Shown here: positions 8,067 to 16,226 of the stretch, piece by piece | How positions within the stretch are numbered: position 1 is the first letter of the stretch | How the letters are laid out: each line of letters opens with the position of its first letter | Assembly: GCA_016125475.1 (NCBI GenBank) | Contig: WGLR01000017.1 | Location: 1-64,000, forward strand | Direction of reading: 5' to 3' | Origin: Betaproteobacteria bacterium | GTDB taxonomy: Bacteria > Pseudomonadota > Gammaproteobacteria > Burkholderiales > Ga0077523 | DNA: 64,000 nt | Made by a program: the position numbers and the translations under genes | The notes under the pieces: generated by a model | Databases searched by the model: none | Told to the model about the DNA's origin: nothing | The model's input: only the letters and a program-made list of their open reading frames with translations

Positions 8067-9514
8067 GTCCGGAACTCGCGATGCTGCTGGCACCGCTGAT
8101 TCCGGCGGTCGCCGCGGTCGGGGTCGCGGCGTGCCACCGTGCACCGAACCTCCGGGAAGCCGTCACGCTGACCGCGTCGGCACTGCTCATCCTGTGCGTG
8201 ATGTCCCTCGTCGGGCCCGTGGCGGCCGGCGCGACGCCCGTGGTGCGTCTGTTCGAGACGCTGCCCGGACTCTCGCTCGAATTCCGGATCGAGCCGCTCG
8301 GCATGCTCTTCGCGCTCGTGGCGTCCTGCCTCTGGCTCGTGAGTTCCGTCTACTCCATCGGCTACATGCGCGGCAACGACGAGGCGCACCAGACCCGCTT
8401 CTTCGTGTGCTTCGCGCTCGCGATTGCCGCCACGATGGGGATCGCGCTCGCGGGCAACCTCATCACGCTGTTCCTCTACTACGAACTGCTCACGCTCGTG
8501 ACCTATCCGCTCGTCACGCACCACGGCGACGATGCCGCACGCCGTGGTGGACGCGTGTACCTGGGCGTGCTGCTCTTCAGTTCGATCCTGCTCTTCCTGC
8601 CGGCGGTGATCGCCACCTGGGCGCTCGCGGGAACGCTCGAGTTCGTGCCCGGCGGCATCCTGGCAGGCAAGGTGTCGGGCACGGGGGCGATGGTGCTGCT
8701 CGCGCTCTACATGTTCGGGATCGGAAAGGCCGCGCTGATGCCCATGCACCGGTGGCTGCCGTCCGCCATGGTCGCGCCGACGCCCGTCTCCGCGCTCCTG
8801 CACGCCGTCGCCGTCGTGAAGGCGGGCGTGTTCACCGTCGTGAAGGTGGTCGTGTACGTGTTCGGTATCCATTTCGACGCGGCCGTGTTCGCATGGCTGC
8901 CCTGGGTGGCGGGCTTCACGATCATCGCCGCGTCGCTCGTTGCACTCCGGGCGGACAACCTCAAGCGGCGACTCGCGTATTCCACCGTGAGCCAGCTCTC
9001 GTACATCGTGCTCGCCGCGTCGCTGCTCGCGCCGCTGTCCGTGATCGGCGCCGCCCTGCACATCGTCGCGCACGCGGTCGGCAAGATCACGCTCTTCTTC
9101 GCGGCCGGCGCGATCTACACGGCCGCACACAAGACCGACGTGAGCCAGCTCGACGGCATCGGTCGCCGGATGCCCTGGACACTCGCGGCATTCGGGATCG
9201 CCTCGCTGTCGATGATCGGCCTCCCGCCCGCGGTCGGCTTCGTGAGCAAGTGGTACATGGTGGCCGGCGCGCTGCAGGCGCACCAGTGGATGGCCATCGC
9301 CGTGATTCTCGTGAGCACGCTGCTCAACGCCGGCTATTTCCTGCCGATCGTCTATCGCGGTTTCTTCGTGCGACCGGATCCGAACGAGGCCGCTCACGGC
9401 GAGGCGCCGTGGCCGATGGTCGCCGCGATGGTCGCGACCGCGGCGCTCACGATCGGCCTGTTCTTCTACGCGGACCTGCCGCTGCGGTTCGCGAGAATGC
9501 TCGTGGGAGGATGA
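8063..9514 (+). CDS. second NuoL/M/N-like antiporter subunit
   Basis: A 483-residue polytopic membrane protein of the same superfamily as MrpD but clearly distinct. It has the TM5 glutamate in LYYELLTLVTYP, the TM7 lysine in AVAVVKAGVF, and HRWLPSAMVAPTPVSALLH. It ends after about 14 helices and lacks the C-terminal extension of full MrpA. The start at 8063 overlaps the mrpD stop (ATGA). It resembles extra D-type subunits in Mbh/Mbx-like clusters. It probably forms part of the same complex. Confidence 0.9.
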   Translation: MSPELAMLLAPLIPAVAAVGVAACHRAPNLREAVTLTASALLILCVMSLVGPVAAGATPVVRLFETLPGLSLEFRIEPLGMLFALVASCLWLVSSVYSIGYMRGNDEAHQTRFFVCFALAIAATMGIALAGNLITLFLYYELLTLVTYPLVTHHGDDAARRGGRVYLGVLLFSSILLFLPAVIATWALAGTLEFVPGGILAGKVSGTGAMVLLALYMFGIGKAALMPMHRWLPSAMVAPTPVSALLHAVAVVKAGVFTVVKVVVYVFGIHFDAAVFAWLPWVAGFTIIAASLVALRADNLKRRLAYSTVSQLSYIVLAASLLAPLSVIGAALHIVAHAVGKITLFFAAGAIYTAAHKTDVSQLDGIGRRMPWTLAAFGIASLSMIGLPPAVGFVSKWYMVAGALQAHQWMAIAVILVSTLLNAGYFLPIVYRGFFVRPDPNEAAHGEAPWPMVAAMVATAALTIGLFFYADLPLRFARMLVGG

Positions 9515-9768
9515 ACATGGACCGCCACTGGCTCACCCGTCCCGGTACGATCGCGCTGCTCTGGGTCGTCTTCGTGCTCGTGCTCGCCGGCACCGTCGTC
9601 GCCGAGGCGTTCATCCATCGTCACGCCCACTTCGAGGTGACGTCCTGGTTCGGGTTCAACGCCGTGTTCGGTTTCGCGAGCTGTGCCGTGATGATCGTCG
9701 GAGCCAAGGTGATCGGATTCGTGCTGAAGCGGCCCGACACCTACTACTCGGAGGATGGCGATGACTAG
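9511..9768 (+). CDS. small two-helix membrane protein in antiporter operon
   Basis: An 85-residue protein with two hydrophobic segments (about 14-34 and 45-70) and an acidic tail. No named family is recognised with certainty. Its position, ATGA-overlapped with the gene before it and overlapping the gene after it by eight bases, suggests a structural subunit or assembly factor of the Mrp-like complex. An in-frame ATG at 9517 is an alternative start. Confidence 0.75.
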   Translation: MNMDRHWLTRPGTIALLWVVFVLVLAGTVVAEAFIHRHAHFEVTSWFGFNAVFGFASCAVMIVGAKVIGFVLKRPDTYYSEDGDD

Positions 9769-11449
9769 CCTCCTCGCCCATCCGACCACGGCCCTCTTCC
9801 TGGGGGCGGTGCTCGTGGCCATCCTGAAGGGGCAGGCGCGCAGCGTCGCCGCGCTCGTCGCGCCGCTCCTCGCGCTCTGGCTCGTGTGGCAGGTCCCCGA
9901 AGGCATCGTCTGGCAGACGCACTTCCTCGGTGTCGAGATCACGCCGTTCGCGGTGGATCGCCTCTCGCGGCTGTTCGCGACGATCTTCTCGATCATGGTG
10001 TTCAGCGGTGCGCTGTTCTCGCTGAACCAGACGAGCCGGCTCGAACTCCCCGCGGCCTTCGTCTACGCGGGTTCCGCGATCGGCGTGACGTTCGCGCGCG
10101 ACCTCGTCACCGTGTTCCTGTTCTGGGAGCTCATGGCCATAGGCTCGACGCTCGTCATCTGGAGTGCGGGCACGCGTCGGTCGTACGCCGCGAGCATGCG
10201 TTACCTGATGGTTCACCTCACGGGCGGCGTGCTGCTCCTGATCGGCGTGACCGCGTTCATCGCCGAGACGGGTCAGGCAACCTTCGGCGCGATGACGCCG
10301 CACAGCGTCGGCACGTGGTTCATCCTCGCCGCATTCCTGGTCAACGCGGGCGCACCGCCCCTGTCGGCGTGGCTGCCCGATGCATACCCCGAGGCGTCGT
10401 GGAGCGGCACCGTGTTTCTTTCCGCATTCACGACCAAGACGGCCGTGTACGCACTCCTGCGCGGCTTCCCCGGCGCAGAGATCCTCGTGTTCGTCGGGTT
10501 GTTCATGGTGTTCTACGGCATCCTCTACGCGCTGCTCGAGAACGACATGCGCCGGATCCTCTCGTACAGCATCGTGAACCAGGTCGGTTTCATGGTCACG
10601 GGCATCGGCATCGGCACCGAGATGGCGCTGAACGGTGCGGCCGCGCACGCGTTCGCGCACATCATGTACAAGGCGCTGCTGCTCATGTCCGCGGGGTCGG
10701 TCTTCTACGTGACCGGCAAGCGCAAGTGCACGGATCTCGGCGGGATCTTCCGGACGATGCCGCTCACTGCCATCTGCGGGATCGTCGGCGCGCTCGCGAT
10801 CTCCGCCTTTCCGCTGACCTCCGGATTCATCAGCAAGTCGATGATCGCTCAGGCTGCCGCCGACCGGCACATGACCGTGGCGTGGCTCCTGCTGGCTGCC
10901 GCGTCCGCGGGGGTGTTCCTCCACGCAGGCATCAAGTTCCCGTGGTTCGTGTTCTTCCAGAAGGACTCCGGGCTGCGCCCGCCCGAGCCGCCACTGAACA
11001 TGCGGATCGCGATGATCCTGCTCTCGGTCGTGTGCGTCGGGCTCGGTGTCTTCTACGAGCCGCTCTACCACATCCTGCCCTACGCGACGGACTACAGGCC
11101 GTACACCGCGGACCACGTCGTGACCCAGCTCCAGCTCCTCCTGTTCGCCGGACTCGCGTTCTTCGTGATGCTCGGGTGGCTGCGCCGCACGCTCACGATC
11201 TCGCTCGACTTCGACTGGTTCTATCGTCGCCTCGGGCCCGCCCTCGTGCGTATCGCGGAAGCCGTGATAGAGGCCGGGCGCGCAGCCGTGCGGACGGCGG
11301 TGTTCGACACGATGCGCGCCGTGGGTGCCTGGCTCGTGGCACGACACCGTCCCGATGCGCTGCTCGCACGTACCTGGAGCACGAGCGGCATGGCACTGGG
11401 CGTCATGCTGATCCTGCTCGCCTATCTGGTCGGTTTCTACGTGCTCTGA
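9761..11449 (+). CDS. third NuoL/M/N-like antiporter subunit
   Basis: A 562-residue polytopic protein of the antiporter-like superfamily. The TM5 glutamate is in FLFWELMAIGST, the TM7 lysine in AFTTKTAVYALL, and AHIMYKALLLMSAG is present near the middle. Compared with MrpD it has a C-terminal extension of about 100 residues ending in another helix, as in NuoL/MrpA-like proteins. The ATG at 9761 sits six bases after GGAGG (9750-9754), which favours it over the ATG at 9755. It is the last gene of the ten-gene operon. Confidence 0.9.
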   Translation: MTSLLAHPTTALFLGAVLVAILKGQARSVAALVAPLLALWLVWQVPEGIVWQTHFLGVEITPFAVDRLSRLFATIFSIMVFSGALFSLNQTSRLELPAAFVYAGSAIGVTFARDLVTVFLFWELMAIGSTLVIWSAGTRRSYAASMRYLMVHLTGGVLLLIGVTAFIAETGQATFGAMTPHSVGTWFILAAFLVNAGAPPLSAWLPDAYPEASWSGTVFLSAFTTKTAVYALLRGFPGAEILVFVGLFMVFYGILYALLENDMRRILSYSIVNQVGFMVTGIGIGTEMALNGAAAHAFAHIMYKALLLMSAGSVFYVTGKRKCTDLGGIFRTMPLTAICGIVGALAISAFPLTSGFISKSMIAQAAADRHMTVAWLLLAAASAGVFLHAGIKFPWFVFFQKDSGLRPPEPPLNMRIAMILLSVVCVGLGVFYEPLYHILPYATDYRPYTADHVVTQLQLLLFAGLAFFVMLGWLRRTLTISLDFDWFYRRLGPALVRIAEAVIEAGRAAVRTAVFDTMRAVGAWLVARHRPDALLARTWSTSGMALGVMLILLAYLVGFYVL

Positions 11450-11590
11450 GTCTCCGCGGCGCCGCCCTGCGGCGCGTGGGCGCATCCGCGGCGCGATTCC
11501 GTGCGATCATCGTCTCCGACCGTGCGTCCGTGCCTGCAACTTTATGGCCGCGCCCCGCTCGAATTCACAACATCACGATCCATCAGGACC

Positions 11591-12007
11591 ATGAAGAACT
11601 ACACGACAGACAGTGCCGAAGCCATGGCGCGCGTGCTCGCCATGACCATGATCACGGATGCCCGTCTCGATGACACGGAACTCGAGATCATGGATCACCT
11701 TTTCCTCTACGACGTCCTCGGCATCTCGCGCGACGACTTCTCCCGGGTGGTCGGGGACTACTGCGAGGATCTGCTCGAGGGCGGCGCGCCGGACGGGAAG
11801 ATCGCGCTCATGGACGAGAAGCGCATCGACGCCGTCATCGGCTGCGTGAAGGACCCGCAGAAGCGCCTGGTCACGGCGCGCATGATCGCGAACATCATCA
11901 AGGCCGACGGCAAGCTGCACGACGCCGAACTCGCGCTGTTCCGTCACATCCTGGAGCGCTGGGATCTCACGCTCGACCAGCTCAAGGGACTGGTCCACCC
12001 CGCCTGA
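11591..12007 (+). CDS. TerB-like protein
   Basis: A 138-residue, mostly helical acidic protein resembling the TerB/DjlA-type helical domain. Acidic pairs recur as DARLDDTELEIMDHL near the N-terminus and KADGKLHDAELALFRHIL near the C-terminus, which suits a metal-binding four-helix repeat. It appears cytoplasmic, with no signal peptide. It lies 141 bases after the antiporter operon and may be read through from it. A weak AGGA precedes the ATG. The exact role is unknown; TerB-domain proteins are linked to metal or oxyanion stress. Confidence 0.7.
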   Translation: MKNYTTDSAEAMARVLAMTMITDARLDDTELEIMDHLFLYDVLGISRDDFSRVVGDYCEDLLEGGAPDGKIALMDEKRIDAVIGCVKDPQKRLVTARMIANIIKADGKLHDAELALFRHILERWDLTLDQLKGLVHPA

Positions 12008-12079
12008 CCGCGGCACGACGGGACGGCGGGTTTCCGGGCTCCCGTCCCGTATCGCCACGGAAAGCGCCGTCGCCGACCT

Positions 12080-12111
12080 TCGCACGCGTCGACCTTCGCA
12101 CACGTCGACCT
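12080..12111. repeat. 16-bp tandem direct repeat, two copies
   Basis: Units TCGCACGCGTCGACCT (12080-12095) and TCGCACACGTCGACCT (12096-12111) differ at one base. They end two bases before an FNR-type box. They may bind a second regulator or be a chance duplication. Confidence 0.6.
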
Positions 12112-12112
12112 G

Positions 12113-12126
12113 TTGACCTGCGTCAA
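12113..12126. promoter_or_regulatory. FNR/Anr-type box
   Basis: TTGACCTGCGTCAA matches the TTGAY-N4-RTCAA pattern of FNR-family sites on both half-sites. Its centre (12119.5) lies 41.5 bases before the start predicted from the CACAAT -10-like element at 12149-12154. This is the class II activator position, and it would switch the downstream transcript on at low oxygen. Confidence 0.6.
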
Positions 12127-12148
12127 GAAACGCCGGCCTCGCATTCTG

Positions 12149-12154
12149 CACAAT
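12149..12154 (+). promoter_or_regulatory. -10 element of putative FNR-dependent promoter
   Basis: CACAAT matches four of six positions of TATAAT. It sits at the spacing expected for an FNR class II promoter, with a start near 12161. No separate -35 is needed when FNR is bound at -41.5. Confidence 0.4.
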
Positions 12155-12160
12155 TGCTCC

Positions 12161-12323
12161 ATCGCACCTCGCGGCCCCGCGGGATTCAGGGCCGGGTCTT
12201 CTCGAGTGCAGCGTGCCGGTGTTTTTCCGCCGTCGGGGGTAGCGACCTGACGGAGTTCGGTGGTTGCTTCGCTACGTCGTTTCAGGGATTTCGGGGTGTC
12301 CTCGGACACCCCTTTCTTTTTCA
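12161..12323 (+). ncRNA. candidate FNR-regulated small RNA
   Basis: About 160 bases run from the predicted start to a strong intrinsic terminator, between terB-like and the convergent dapA-family gene. No coding frame of its own is convincing; the overlapping open frame mostly runs antisense into the neighbour. Several local stems are possible: CGCGG/CCGCG at 12170-12181, GTAGCGA/TCGCTAC at 12239-12275 with an inner CCGTC/GACGG, and the terminator stem. FNR box, -10, structured body and terminator are what one expects of an anaerobically induced trans-acting RNA. The alternative is an ordinary terminator far downstream of the antiporter operon. No known RNA family was recognised. Confidence 0.45.
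12293..12323 (+). terminator. intrinsic terminator
   Basis: GGGGTGTC (12293-12300), a CTCG loop and GACACCCC (12305-12312) are followed by TTTCTTTTTC. The T-tract is on the plus strand only. It ends the putative small RNA and any read-through from the upstream operon before the convergent gene. Confidence 0.85.
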
Positions 12324-12356
12324 TTCTTCGTTCCGTGCCGCTCGATTCGCAGCCTG

Positions 12357-13319
12357 TCACGCCGCGTGTCTGAGCGCCCCCTCGCGCGCAACCCCCGCCT
12401 CCTGCAGCGCGCGCCTCAGGTCCTCGATCTCCTTCGCAGGAATCTTCACGAGGGGCGGGCGCACGAATGCCTTCTCGAGTCTCCCGAGCAGCACGAGGGC
12501 TTCCTTCATGCGGTTGTGCATGTCGAGGAACGGTGGCGCGTAGAAGGCCTGCGCGAGCGGGACGATCCGGTCGTTCACGGCGCGTGCAGCGGCGAGGTCT
12601 CCGGCCTGCACGGCACGATACAGCGCGACCTGCAGGTCGGCGATGACGCTGCCGGCGCCGGACAGCAGTCCGGCGGGGCCCATCGTGAGGGAAGCCATGA
12701 GCCACGAGGAGTGCGTGGTCAGCACGTTCACCGGGCGCGGAAGCGTCTGGAAGGTGCGGATGTGGCGTTCGTGCAGCATCGCGTCGTTCGACCAGTCCTT
12801 GATCGCCCGGATTGCGGGGACCTCGTCGAACAGCCGCAGGAGCGTGTCGAACGGATATCCCAGTCCTCCGGCCATGGGGTACTGGAACACGATGATCGGC
12901 AGGTCGGTCGCGTCGGCGATGCGGCGGAAGTGTGCGACCGCCATCCCGGGCCTCAGCTGCCCTCCCATCGCCATGCTGTTCGGCGGAAAGACGAGCAGTG
13001 CCGACGCACCTTCGCGATCCGCCATGGCGGCGATGCGGGCGGCCTCGAGGCTGCCGTCGGCGTACACGCCGTTGATCAGGGGAACGCGGTCGCCGACCTC
13101 CGCGAGCGACGCGGCGAGAATCCGCCGCTGTTCGTCGAAGGTGCAGGCGTGCACCTCGGACGCGTGACCGTTCACCGTGATCGCCGTGATCCCGTCCACG
13201 TTCGCGCAGTCGCGGAGGTGCCTGCGGGTCTCGCGCTCGTCGATCGTGAGGTCTTCGTTCAGTGCGAGCAGCGTCGCCGGAATCACGCCGGCGGGTCGGA
13301 AGTCTGGGAAGCGGCGCAC
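12357..13319 (-). CDS. DapA-family (dihydrodipicolinate synthase-like) aldolase/dehydratase
   Basis: A 320-residue TIM-barrel protein of the DapA/NanA superfamily, which forms or breaks C-C bonds of keto acids through a lysine Schiff base. The lysine is K174 in IKDWSND and the acid/base tyrosine Y147 in FQYPM. The usual GTTGE substrate loop is replaced by TVNGHASE, so lysine biosynthesis is unlikely; a catabolic keto-acid substrate is more probable. The start is GTG at 13319, because GGAGG lies five bases upstream. An upstream GTG at 13346 is less supported. It is convergent with the small RNA locus. Confidence 0.87.
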   Translation of the reverse strand: MRRFPDFRPAGVIPATLLALNEDLTIDERETRRHLRDCANVDGITAITVNGHASEVHACTFDEQRRILAASLAEVGDRVPLINGVYADGSLEAARIAAMADREGASALLVFPPNSMAMGGQLRPGMAVAHFRRIADATDLPIIVFQYPMAGGLGYPFDTLLRLFDEVPAIRAIKDWSNDAMLHERHIRTFQTLPRPVNVLTTHSSWLMASLTMGPAGLLSGAGSVIADLQVALYRAVQAGDLAAARAVNDRIVPLAQAFYAPPFLDMHNRMKEALVLLGRLEKAFVRPPLVKIPAKEIEDLRRALQEAGVAREGALRHAA

Positions 13320-13465
13320 AGGTCCCTCCACTCGTAGACGGAACACACGCCGCCATTATAGGGGACGGTACGCATGCCCCGGCCGCACGCAGCCGCGTGA
13401 CGTCGGGCGGAAACCGCACCCGGACCTCGTTGCGCGGCCCGGGTGCGGCGACTACCGGACCGCGG

Positions 13466-13741
13466 TCAGTTGCGGTCCTCGCTGCCTGAGGACTCGTCGG
13501 TCGGCGAAGCCGGGCTCATGTTCTGGTCCGGGTCGATGGCAGGGCTGGCGGCGTCACCGTTGTCCTCTGCGGGTGCGCCGACGTCCGGTTGCGCAGCCCC
13601 GGAATCGGCCGGGTCGACGGCTGCCGGTGCGCTGTCCGGGGGTGCTGCATCGCCTTCCTCCGCCCGGACACCTGCGGAGAGAGTCGCCGCCACGAGCGCG
13701 AGTGCGAACATGAAGGTCGTGATTACGCGTCTGGTTTCCAT
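13466..13741 (-). CDS. small acidic secreted protein
   Basis: A 91-residue protein with a Sec signal peptide (FMFALALVAATLSAGVRA, about residues 10-27). The mature chain is short and disordered, rich in Asp, Glu, Ala, Pro and Ser with no aromatic residues. An AAAGG ribosome site precedes the ATG. No family is recognised. Its composition suggests an unstructured periplasmic or secreted peptide. Confidence 0.65.
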   Translation of the reverse strand: METRRVITTFMFALALVAATLSAGVRAEEGDAAPPDSAPAAVDPADSGAAQPDVGAPAEDNGDAASPAIDPDQNMSPASPTDESSGSEDRN

Positions 13742-13932
13742 TTGAATGCCTTTCTTCGATGAGTTTCGATTCGATCGGAATACCGCGATACACCTGTGTA
13801 CGGTGCCAGCGTGCGGGGTGGCCTGTGTCGGAGGGCTCCTGGGGAAGGGGGATGAGGCGCCCGCAGCGCGCGAGACGCGCGTGGCGGGCGAGATGACCTC
13901 AGCAGGGATGCAGGGTCGGTGTCATCGCGCGG

Positions 13933-14955
13933 TCAGCCGCTCTCGGATGCGATCCGGACCAGCCGCTTGCCGAGGTTCTCGCCACGGTAGAGCGCCGCGA
14001 TGGATCCCGGTGCGTGTTCGATGCCGTCCACGATTTCCTCGCGGTAGTCGATCGCGCCTTCGCGGATCCAGCCCGCGAGCGCCTCCAGCGCTTCGTGGTA
14101 ACGGTCGGCGTAGTCCAGCACGACGAAACCCTGCATGCGCGCACGCTTGACGAGCAGGTGTCGTTCCACGCGCGGACCCTCCGGGGGCGGGTCCCAGGCA
14201 GAGATCGAGGCCGTTCCGCAGATCACCACGCGTGCGTGCGGGCGCAGACGTTTCATCACGGCATCCGTGATGCTGCCGGCCGTGTTGTCGAAGTAGACGT
14301 CCACCCCTTCCGGGCACGCGGCCGCGAGCGCGTGGTCCAGGTCTCCGGCCTTGTAGTCGATGGCTTCGTCGTACCGGAAGAGTTCCCGGCACAGTCGCAC
14401 CTTTTCGGCGCCTCCGGCGATGCCCACGGTGCGACAGCCCACGAGTTTCGCGATCTGGCCCACGCAGGATCCGACGGCACCGGACGCGGTCGAGACGACC
14501 ACCGTTTCGCCCGCCTTCGGCTGACCGACCTCCAGCAGGCCGAAGTAGGCCGTCACGCCGTTCAGGCCCAGCACGCCGAGCGAGGTGGAAAGCGGCAGGT
14601 CCCGTTCGACGATCTTGCGGTCGATGCTGGCTGCGTGAACGGCGGCGTAATCCTGCCAGCCGAACATTCCGGTGACGTAGTCTCCGGGGGCGTAGGCGGG
14701 ATCGCGCGAGGCGACCACGCGGCCGGTGGCGAACGACCTCATGACCGCACCGATCGGAACCGGCTCCGAATAGTTCGCGGCAGCGTTCACCCACCCGCGC
14801 ATCGCAGGGTCCACGGACAGGTAGATGTTTCGCACGAGCACCTGACCCTCCCGGAGTTCCGGTACAGGTGCCGCGACGATCTCGAAGTGTTCGGCCTGGG
14901 GAATGCCGCTCGGGCGGGACTTGAGCCTGACCTGGCGGTTGATCGGTTGAGACAT
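13933..14955 (-). CDS. NADP-dependent zinc-free MDR oxidoreductase (CurA-like)
   Basis: A 340-residue medium-chain reductase of the leukotriene B4 12-hydroxydehydrogenase/CurA group, which reduces alpha,beta-unsaturated carbonyls with NADPH. The N-terminal YLSVDPAMRGW is a family hallmark. The dinucleotide-binding region has STASGAVGSCVGQIAK and later GVDVYFDNTAGSITDAV. Zinc-binding cysteines are absent, as expected. GGAGAA precedes the ATG. It stands alone. Confidence 0.9.
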   Translation of the reverse strand: MSQPINRQVRLKSRPSGIPQAEHFEIVAAPVPELREGQVLVRNIYLSVDPAMRGWVNAAANYSEPVPIGAVMRSFATGRVVASRDPAYAPGDYVTGMFGWQDYAAVHAASIDRKIVERDLPLSTSLGVLGLNGVTAYFGLLEVGQPKAGETVVVSTASGAVGSCVGQIAKLVGCRTVGIAGGAEKVRLCRELFRYDEAIDYKAGDLDHALAAACPEGVDVYFDNTAGSITDAVMKRLRPHARVVICGTASISAWDPPPEGPRVERHLLVKRARMQGFVVLDYADRYHEALEALAGWIREGAIDYREEIVDGIEHAPGSIAALYRGENLGKRLVRIASESG

Positions 14956-15419
14956 GCGGGATTCTCCGTTTGGCGCGACAAGCGGCTCCGTGTCCCGGTG
15001 GGCCGGCCGCGAGCGGTGTGGTGGCAGCGATGGTACGGCCGGCGCGGCCCGAAGAGAAGGGAACGGCGGGAGCTGCCGCCGTTATTGCTCTGCGCTCCCG
15101 AAGGGGGATGAAGACGTCACGACCTGGGCGGGTGAAGCCGTGTCCGCTCCACCGTGTCCCCCTGCCACCACGCCCGGCCCGTTCGCGACGAGGTCGTGGA
15201 CGCCGAGCGCAATCGCGGTGGCGATGACGAGGGCGGTCAGCATTTCGGTCACGTCCGGCTGTCTCCTGATATTGTCTGCGGATTCTTCCTTTCTATCCCT
15301 AGCCTAGGAAGACGACCTTACGCAGACCTGAATCGCCGGCCGGACGACGTGTTCCGTGCCGCGCGGGGCCGCAGGATGCGCCTATCATGGTGGTCGAACG
15401 ACATTCCGGGAGGTGTGCC
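14956..15419. other. intergenic region with one possible short gene
   Basis: 464 bases between the reductase start and the SoxYZ-like gene. Besides the short minus-strand frame at 15082-15252, nothing coding is supported. A TATCAT near 15383-15388 could be a -10 for the SoxYZ-like gene but lacks a good -35. Confidence 0.5.
15082..15252 (-). CDS. possible 56-residue membrane-anchored small protein
   Basis: A short frame beginning GTG at 15252 (ATG alternative at 15243), with GGAG about ten bases before the GTG. The product starts with one hydrophobic helix (MLTALVIATAIALGVHDLVA), then a Gly/Ser-rich tail. Codon third positions are GC-rich, as in neighbouring genes. The length and simplicity make a chance frame possible. 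Confidence 0.4.
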   Translation of the reverse strand: MTEMLTALVIATAIALGVHDLVANGPGVVAGGHGGADTASPAQVVTSSSPFGSAEQ

Positions 15420-16226
15420 ATGCTTCGAGCCGTCCTTTACTGCGTGCTGCTGTCCCTCGTTCCCCTGAGCCAGGTGGCGGCCGGCGACGACATCGACGGA
15501 CGCGAGTGGGACTCCCTGCGACGCCTCGCGTTCGGGGATCGACCGGTGCGGACGGATTCGGGGAATGTCGTCGAACTGTTCGTGCGGGAGCAGGCGGACG
15601 ACGCCGCGTTCGTCCCGATCCTGATCCGCACGCGCATGGAGCAGCAGCCGGACCGCTTCATCAGGTACCTGTGGCTCGTCATCGACAACAATCCGTCGCC
15701 GTTCGGGTCACGTTTCACGCTCACGCCGGACAGTGGCCGCGCCGACATCGAGACACGCGTGCGCCTGGAGAGTGCCTCGCCCGTGCGCGTGATCGCGGAA
15801 CTGAACGACGGAACGCTCTGGATGGCCGCGAAGAAGGTCTTCGGGGCGGGCGGGTGTTCGTCGGCCGCGACGAAGGACCTCCGGGCGATGCGAAACATCG
15901 GGAAGGTGAAACTCACCGTCGACGAGCAGTTCGCGGACGAAGGAGAGCCGTTCGTCGCCGACCTCAAGGTGAGTCATCCACAGTTCTCGGGCATCGGTGG
16001 CGACGACCCGGAGCCCGCCCGGTTCATTCGCGAGGTGCGGGTCTTCTATCGCGAGAAGATCGTGCTGTCGGCCGAACTCGACTTCACGATCAGCGAGAAT
16101 CCGAGCTTCCGGTTCTATTTCCTGCCTGGTGCCGGCGGCGAACTCCGCGCGGAAATGGTCGACACGGCGGATCTGCGCGTCGAGGCGAAGCTCCAGATCG
16201 ATCCGGGAAAGCTCCGTGCGCAATAG
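15420..16226 (+). CDS. quinoprotein dehydrogenase-associated SoxYZ-like carrier
   Basis: A 268-residue exported protein with a signal peptide (VLYCVLLSLVPLSQVAAG). It joins a SoxY-like domain (about 30-165) to a SoxZ-like domain (about 170-268). The SoxY swinging-arm cysteine is in GAGGCSSAATKD, a variant of the GGCGG motif, but internal rather than C-terminal because of the fusion. Such fused carriers usually neighbour PQQ-dependent alcohol dehydrogenases and cytochromes; none is here. GGGAGG (15408-15413) sets the start. Predicted location: periplasm. Confidence 0.85.
   Translation: MLRAVLYCVLLSLVPLSQVAAGDDIDGREWDSLRRLAFGDRPVRTDSGNVVELFVREQADDAAFVPILIRTRMEQQPDRFIRYLWLVIDNNPSPFGSRFTLTPDSGRADIETRVRLESASPVRVIAELNDGTLWMAAKKVFGAGGCSSAATKDLRAMRNIGKVKLTVDEQFADEGEPFVADLKVSHPQFSGIGGDDPEPARFIREVRVFYREKIVLSAELDFTISENPSFRFYFLPGAGGELRAEMVDTADLRVEAKLQIDPGKLRAQ

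Noticed and set aside
6528-8144. Minus-strand open frame opposite the antiporter genes
   Set aside because: The composition (Glu/Arg/His repeats) is the mirror of hydrophobic codons; there is no ribosome site or domain.
11459-11475. GCGCCGC-CCT-GCGGCGC hairpin after the antiporter operon
   Set aside because: There is no T-tract after the stem, so an intrinsic terminator cannot be claimed.
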